Assembly (NCBI RefSeq): GCF_022419185.1
Contig: NZ_JAJOZK010000005.1
Span: forward strand, 124,001 to 188,000
Length of the DNA: 64,000 bases
Source of the DNA: Thermomonas flagellata
Lineage (GTDB): Bacteria > Pseudomonadota > Gammaproteobacteria > Xanthomonadales > Xanthomonadaceae
Direction: 5' to 3'
Of this stretch, positions 59,222-64,000 are shown piece after piece; positions within the stretch are counted from its first letter, which is position 1, and every line of letters begins with the position of its first letter. The notes beneath the pieces are model-generated. The model was not told where the DNA came from and did not search any database. It saw nothing but the letters and a program-made list of their open reading frames with translations. The translations under genes and the position numbers were made by a program.

Positions 59222-60322
59222 TCAGTGCCCGCGGATGCGGCCCTTGAAGCGCGGCGTGCCGCGGCCCATCGGCAGCTTGAGCTTGCCGATCTTCTCGATC
59301 CGCTCCTCGGCCAGGCGATCGGCGGCCAGGTAGGTCGGGATGCCGTCGCGGTCGGCGATCTCGTAGATGCGGCCGAGGTTGTGGTAGATCGTGCGCATCA
59401 TGCGCATCGCGCGTTCGCGGTTGTAGCCGTCGATCTCCAGCGAGACGTTCATCACCCCGCCGGCGTTTACCGCGTAGTCCGGCGCGTACAGGATGCCGCG
59501 CTTGGCCACCTCGTCGCCGATCGCGTTGCTGGCCAGCTGGTTGTTGGCCGCGCCGCAGATGATCTTGGCCTTCAGCCGCGGCAGGGTCTGCTCGTTGACG
59601 GTGCCGCCGAGCGCGCATGGCGAGTACACGTCGGCCGCCACGTCGTAGATCTCCTCCGGCCCGACCGCCTCGGCGCCGTGCTCCTCCACCGCGCGCGCCA
59701 CCCGCTGCGGGTTGATGTCGGTCACGAACACCTTGGCGCCGCGCTCGCGCAGCAGCTTGACGAACTCCATGCCGACGTGGCCGAGGCCCTGCACCGCGTA
59801 GGAGTACTTGCCGACCTCCTCGTCGCCGAACTTGCGGTTGAGGGTGGCCATCAGGCCCTGCAGGGTGCCGTAGGCGGTGAACGGCGAGGGGTCGCCGGAG
59901 CCGCCGTGCACCTGGTGCACGCCGGTGACGTACTCGGTCTCGCGGTACACGTACTCCATGTCGTTGACGTCGATGCCGACGTCCTCGGCGGTGATGTAGC
60001 GGCCGCCGAGGGATTCCACGAACTGCCCGAACGCGCGGAACAGCGCCTCCGACTTGTCGCTGGCCGGGTCGCCGATGATCACCGCCTTGCCGCCGCCGAG
60101 GTTGAGGCCGGCGACCGCGTTCTTGTAGGTCATGCCGCGCGAGAGCCGCAGCACGTCGTTGAGGGCCTCCGCCTCGCTCTTGTACGGCCACATGCGGGTG
60201 CCGCCCAGGGCCGGACCCAGCACGGTGTTGTGAATGGCGATGATCGCCTTCAGGCCGGCGTCCTTGTTGTGGCAGAACACGACCTGCTCGTGGCCGTAGG
60301 TGTCCAGCGTCTCGAAGATCAT
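59222..60322 (-). CDS. Leucine dehydrogenase (Glu/Leu/Phe/Val dehydrogenase family)
   Basis: This 366-residue enzyme oxidatively deaminates leucine (and often valine and isoleucine) to the keto acid. Catalytic lysines correspond to Lys67 and Lys79 in MTYKNAVAGLNLGGGKAV, and NAD binding is by VQGLGHVGMEF. The length and motif match Bacillus LeuDH. Directly upstream of isovaleryl-CoA dehydrogenase, it feeds the leucine pathway. GGAGCC precedes the ATG by 6 nt. Confidence 0.93.
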   Translation of the reverse strand: MIFETLDTYGHEQVVFCHNKDAGLKAIIAIHNTVLGPALGGTRMWPYKSEAEALNDVLRLSRGMTYKNAVAGLNLGGGKAVIIGDPASDKSEALFRAFGQFVESLGGRYITAEDVGIDVNDMEYVYRETEYVTGVHQVHGGSGDPSPFTAYGTLQGLMATLNRKFGDEEVGKYSYAVQGLGHVGMEFVKLLRERGAKVFVTDINPQRVARAVEEHGAEAVGPEEIYDVAADVYSPCALGGTVNEQTLPRLKAKIICGAANNQLASNAIGDEVAKRGILYAPDYAVNAGGVMNVSLEIDGYNRERAMRMMRTIYHNLGRIYEIADRDGIPTYLAADRLAEERIEKIGKLKLPMGRGTPRFKGRIRGH

Positions 60323-60474
60323 GGAAAGGCTCCGGCGGGGCCGGCCGGATGCGGCGGCCGCGCATGGGGTGGGAAAGACGATGCCGCGGCCCGGCCGCGG
60401 CGCGCGCATTCTAGTGCAAGCGCGGCGGACGCCCCGCATACGCCGGCGTAGGGCGCAGCGTGGGCGGCCCGGGA

Positions 60475-61323
60475 TCAGCCACGCGGCGCCGGCGGCGCCT
60501 GGAAGCCGGCGCAGGGATCGGGCCGGTCTGCGGCGGGGATGCGCTCGACCGCGTCGAAGGCGGTGGCGTCCGCGCCCGGCTCGAGGAAGCCGACCGCGCG
60601 CGGTGCCAGGCCCTGCTGACGCAGCCAGAACGGCACCGCGATGTCGCGCCGCACGTGGCCGTTGCCGGCGATCAGCACCACCCCGCCGGCGGCGTGCGCG
60701 CGCAGGGTCTCGGCCATCACCACGTCGCGCGCGACCTGCGCCTTCGCCATCGGCGCCACCAGCGCCTCCGGCAGCGCGCCGCAGTGGCTGCCGCGGACTT
60801 CCTCCTCCTGTGCGGCCAGCACCTGCGGTGGCAGGGCGTCCAGCCGGTAGCGCGCGATCAGCCCTGCTGGCAGCGCCGCGGCGAAGCCGTCCTTGACCAC
60901 CTTGGCGGCGTCCGCGCGCGAGAGGTTGGCCGCGTACAGCGGCAGCTGGTACTGCAGCGCCAGCGCGATCACCGGCTTGTAGTAGTCCCAGGTCCAGCCG
61001 GCCTTGCCCGGGGCCGCGCGCGCGATCACGCAGTCGGGGTCGCGGCACTCGCGCATGGCCGCGTCCAGCGCCGGCTGCATGGCGGTGTCGAACTGCTCCA
61101 TCGCGATCGCCGGGCGCCAGCCGGCCTCGACCTGCTTGCGCAACCGCGCCGCGCGCGCGGCGTGGCCGGCGGCGTTGTCGTGTACTTCGCCCAGCAGCAG
61201 CACTTGCGGCGCGGCAGCAGCGGCAGACGCCGCGGGTGCGGCAGGGCTGGGGTGCCGGCAGGCGGCCAGCAGCAGCGCGGCGGGCAAGGCGAGGGCGAGG
61301 AGTGCGGTATGGAACAGGCGCAT
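60475..61323 (-). CDS. ChaN-family lipoprotein
   Basis: This 282-residue lipoprotein has lipobox LAAC (Cys22) and a ChaN-like fold: LLGEVHDNAAGHAAR, AMEQFDTAMQPALDAAMR and VLIAGNGHVRRDIAVPFWL. The family includes heme-binding ChaN and resembles Tiki/TraB hydrolases. It may take part in heme or iron use at the outer membrane. It is divergent from icmF, with the -10-like TACAAT (61368-61373) between them belonging to icmF. Confidence 0.82.
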   Translation of the reverse strand: MRLFHTALLALALPAALLLAACRHPSPAAPAASAAAAAPQVLLLGEVHDNAAGHAARAARLRKQVEAGWRPAIAMEQFDTAMQPALDAAMRECRDPDCVIARAAPGKAGWTWDYYKPVIALALQYQLPLYAANLSRADAAKVVKDGFAAALPAGLIARYRLDALPPQVLAAQEEEVRGSHCGALPEALVAPMAKAQVARDVVMAETLRAHAAGGVVLIAGNGHVRRDIAVPFWLRQQGLAPRAVGFLEPGADATAFDAVERIPAADRPDPCAGFQAPPAPRG

Positions 61324-61432
61324 GGGCGGGTCAGGCAGGGGCGGAAAGCGCATCCTACCCTGCGCGCTACAATCGGTTCGAATGAAACCGTCGCACCGGC
61401 GGCGGTCCGCCCGACACCCTGGCCCACGCCCC

Positions 61433-64000
61433 ATGAGCACGCCCGCCTCCCGGATTCCCGCGCCGCAACCCGACGCCACTCCGCTGCGCTTCGTCACCGC
61501 CGCCAGCCTGTTCGACGGCCACGACGCCGCGATCAACATCATGCGCCGCCTGATCCAGGCGCAGGGCGCGGAGGTCATCCACCTCGGCCACAACCGCAGC
61601 GTGGAGGAGGTGGTGCGCGCCGCGCTGCAGGAGGACGCCGACGCCATCGCGCTGTCGTCCTACCAGGGCGGGCACGTGGAGTACTTCAAGTACATGGTGG
61701 ACATGCTGAAGGCGCGCAACGCCGCGCACATCCGCGTGTTCGGCGGCGGCGGCGGCACCATCACCCCGGAGGAGATCCGCGAGCTGCAGGCCTACGGCGT
61801 GGAGCGCATCTACCACCCCAACGACGGCATGCACATGGGGCTGGTGGCGATGATCGAGGACGTGGTCAGGCGCGCCGGCGCCGCGCGCCTGCCGGCCGAG
61901 ATGCCGCACCGGGTGGCGTTCGAGGACGAGATCGACATCGGCCGCATGCTCTCGGCGATCGAGGAATCGGCGGTGCCCGAGGCCGAGCTGGCGCGCCTGC
62001 GCAAGCACTGGCAGCTGGCCGGCCACAAGACCCCGGTGGTGGGCATCACCGGCACCGGCGGCGCCGGCAAGTCGTCGGTCACCGACGAGCTGCTGAACCG
62101 CTTCCTGGCCAATTTCCCGGACATGCACATCGCGGTGATCAGCGTCGATCCCACCCGCCGCCGCACCGGCGGCGCGCTGCTGGGCGACCGCATCCGCATG
62201 AACAGCCTGCGCAGCCCGCGCGTGTTCATGCGCTCGATGGCCACCCGCCGCCAGCACGCCGCCACCAACCTGGTGCTGAAGGACTGCATCGCATTCCTGA
62301 AATCGCTGGGCTTCGACCTCGTCATCGTGGAGACCGCCGGCATCGGCCAGAGCGACTCGGAGATCGTGGACCTGGTCGATTTCCCGGTGTACGTGATGAC
62401 CTCCGACTTCGGCGCGCCCAGCCAGCTCGAGAAGATCGACATGCTGGACTATGCCGAACTGGTGGTGCTCAACAAGTTCGACAAGCGCGGCGCCGAGGAC
62501 GCCCTGCGCGACGTGCGCAAGCAGTGGAAGCGCAACCGCGCGAGGTTCGACCTGAAGGATGAGGACGTCCCGGTCTATCCCACCATCGCCAGCCAGTTCA
62601 ACGACCCCGGACTGAACTGGATGTTCGTCAATCTGTGCCGCCTGCTGCGCGAGAAGCTGGCGCTGGACGCGGGCAAGTGGACCCCGCACATCGACACCAC
62701 CCTCAAGGAGCCGCGCGCCACCGTCCTCATCCCCGGCAACCGCGTCCGCTACCTGGCGGAGATCGCCGAGCAGGGCCGCCAGATCAACGCCCGCATCGAA
62801 TCGCAGGCGGAGATCGCCGACCGCGCGCAGTCGCTGTGGGACGCGCTGAAGGAACTGGGCGATCCGCGGCTGCCGAAGGCGCTGGACCTGTACCCGGCCG
62901 AAGCCCTCACCGAGGGCGACGACCGCAGCCTCAAGACCCTGCGCCAGCGCTACAACGACGCCATCCAGTCGCTGGATTCCGAGGCGCTGAAGCTGCTGCG
63001 CGACTGGCCGGCCCGCCTGAAGTCCATCACCGAGCCGGTGAACGAATACCAGGTGCGCGACAAGACCATCCGCGTGGAGAACTACCGCGAGTCGCTCAGC
63101 CACCAGCAGATCCCCAAGATCGCTGCGCCCACCTACAAAGCCTGGGGCGAACTGCTGGTGTTCCTGCAGAAGGAAAACCTGCCGGGCTACTACCCGTACA
63201 CCGGCGGCGTGTACCCGTACCGCCGCACCGGCGAGGACCCCATCCGCATGTTCGCGGGCGAGGGCACGCCGGAGCGCACCAACCGCCGCTTCCACTACCT
63301 CAGCCTGGGCCAGCCGGCCGCGCGCCTGTCCACCGCCTTCGACAGCGTGACCCTGTACGGCGAAGACCCGGCGCCGCGCCCGGACATCTACGGCAAGATC
63401 GGCAACTCCGGCGTCAACGTGCCCACGCTGGACGACATGAAGAAGCTGTACTCCGGCTTCGACCTGTGCGCGCCCACCACCAGCGTGTCGATGACCATCA
63501 ACGGCCCGGCGCCGATCATCCTGGCGATGTTCATGAACACCGCCATCGACCAGCAGGTGGAGAAGTACCTGCAGGCCGACCCGGTGCGCTGGGCGGAGTC
63601 CCAGAAGAAGATCGACGCCCTCTTTGAAGGCAAGCCGCGCCCGCGCTACCAAGGCCCGCTGCCGGAAGGCAACGACGGCCTGGGGCTGGCCCTGCTGGGC
63701 GTCACCGGCGACCAGCTGGTGGACGCCGAGACCTACGCCCGCATCAAGGCCGAGACCTTGCGCACCGTGCGCGGCACCGTGCAGGCCGACATCCTGAAGG
63801 AAGACCAGGCGCAGAACACCTGCATCTTCAGCACCGAGTTCGCCCTGCGCATGATGGGCGACATCCAGCAGTACTTCGTGGACCACGCCGTCCGCAACTT
63901 CTACTCGGTGTCCATCTCCGGCTACCACATCGCCGAAGCCGGGGCGAACCCGATCAGCCAGCTGGCCTTCACCCTGTCCAACGGCTTCACCATCGTGGAG
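61433..64000 (+). CDS. icmF: Fused isobutyryl-CoA mutase IcmF (3' end beyond window)
   Basis: The frame is open from ATG 61433 to the window end (856 codons; the family is about 1,090). Order: B12-binding domain (about 18-150; base-off signature FDGHDAAINIMRRL, then SSYQGG and FGGGGG), MeaI-type GTPase chaperone (P-loop GITGTGGAGKSS at about 205; VETAGIGQSDSEIV), and mutase barrel (from about 500). In the mutase part, the position of the methylmalonyl-CoA mutase carboxylate Arg (VRNTYIY) is Gln (AQNTCIF), as in isobutyryl-CoA mutases. It rearranges isobutyryl-CoA and butyryl-CoA, and can act on isovaleryl-CoA. The context of leucine degradation genes agrees. Confidence 0.92.
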   Translation, partial: MSTPASRIPAPQPDATPLRFVTAASLFDGHDAAINIMRRLIQAQGAEVIHLGHNRSVEEVVRAALQEDADAIALSSYQGGHVEYFKYMVDMLKARNAAHIRVFGGGGGTITPEEIRELQAYGVERIYHPNDGMHMGLVAMIEDVVRRAGAARLPAEMPHRVAFEDEIDIGRMLSAIEESAVPEAELARLRKHWQLAGHKTPVVGITGTGGAGKSSVTDELLNRFLANFPDMHIAVISVDPTRRRTGGALLGDRIRMNSLRSPRVFMRSMATRRQHAATNLVLKDCIAFLKSLGFDLVIVETAGIGQSDSEIVDLVDFPVYVMTSDFGAPSQLEKIDMLDYAELVVLNKFDKRGAEDALRDVRKQWKRNRARFDLKDEDVPVYPTIASQFNDPGLNWMFVNLCRLLREKLALDAGKWTPHIDTTLKEPRATVLIPGNRVRYLAEIAEQGRQINARIESQAEIADRAQSLWDALKELGDPRLPKALDLYPAEALTEGDDRSLKTLRQRYNDAIQSLDSEALKLLRDWPARLKSITEPVNEYQVRDKTIRVENYRESLSHQQIPKIAAPTYKAWGELLVFLQKENLPGYYPYTGGVYPYRRTGEDPIRMFAGEGTPERTNRRFHYLSLGQPAARLSTAFDSVTLYGEDPAPRPDIYGKIGNSGVNVPTLDDMKKLYSGFDLCAPTTSVSMTINGPAPIILAMFMNTAIDQQVEKYLQADPVRWAESQKKIDALFEGKPRPRYQGPLPEGNDGLGLALLGVTGDQLVDAETYARIKAETLRTVRGTVQADILKEDQAQNTCIFSTEFALRMMGDIQQYFVDHAVRNFYSVSISGYHIAEAGANPISQLAFTLSNGFTIVE

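Noticed and set aside
61367-63928. 853-codon minus-strand open frame opposite icmF
   Set aside because: A shadow of icmF, which has complete domain motifs on the plus strand.

Overview
The window is very GC-rich, densely packed, and almost entirely ordinary chromosomal sequence. It most likely comes from a gammaproteobacterium of the Xanthomonadaceae/Lysobacteraceae (Lysobacter, Luteimonas or Thermomonas-like). The inference rests on the type VI secretion gene order, a HisS beginning IKPRTPPG, an EfpL-type elongation factor, the mtnB-mtnD-mtnC set, the small Cys-tailed protein behind feoB, and the metY-rimP-nusA-infB-rbfA-truB-rpsO-pnp order. No transposase, integrase, prophage or CRISPR array is visible.

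Region by region. 1-10015: the 3' part of a type VI secretion cluster, tssK(partial)-tssL-tssM-tssA-tssB-tssC-hcp-tssE. TssL carries a large periplasmic extension, TssM has lost its P-loop, and tssM contains an A10 tract. 10000-13466: on the minus strand, tRNA-Pro(CGG) with promoter and terminator, then a hybrid histidine kinase and a SAM methyltransferase. 13533-16795: hisS and a large histidine/aromatic ammonia-lyase, overlapping by ATGA. 16814-20115: a 7TM diguanylate cyclase and a secreted phosphoesterase. 20278-22923: methionine salvage (mtnC, mtnD, mtnB) plus a FucA-like class II aldolase. 23083-25751: a HiPIP, an amino acid permease and a NUDIX hydrolase. 25829-28599: serA divergent from a D-2-hydroxyglutarate dehydrogenase-like flavoprotein.

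28639-37762 is the initiator tRNA and the nusA/infB/pnp superoperon. 37946-43225 holds a DUF202 protein, efpL with a small membrane protein and an SDR in overlapping reading frames, a GNAT acetyltransferase and a PAS-GGDEF-EAL protein. 43222-60322 is dominated by leucine/isovalerate catabolism on the minus strand: leucine dehydrogenase, isovaleryl-CoA dehydrogenase, both methylcrotonyl-CoA carboxylase subunits, methylglutaconyl-CoA hydratase, HMG-CoA lyase and a thiolase. These are interrupted by a Fur-controlled feoAB operon, a bactofilin module, two Ala-rich lipoproteins flanking terminators, and a subtilisin autotransporter. The window ends inside icmF, a B12-dependent acyl-CoA mutase that fits branched-chain acyl-CoA metabolism.

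The genes work as modules: a contractile secretion machine, a translation/RNA core, serine and methionine side-product recycling, and complete conversion of leucine to acetoacetate and acetyl-CoA. The most unusual items are the A10/T7 tracts in tssM, five tandem terminators with a 73-bp higher-order repeat, the pair of Ala-rich lipoproteins ending in Lys-Lys, the SDR-membrane peptide-EfpL coupling, and the hisS/ammonia-lyase coupling.
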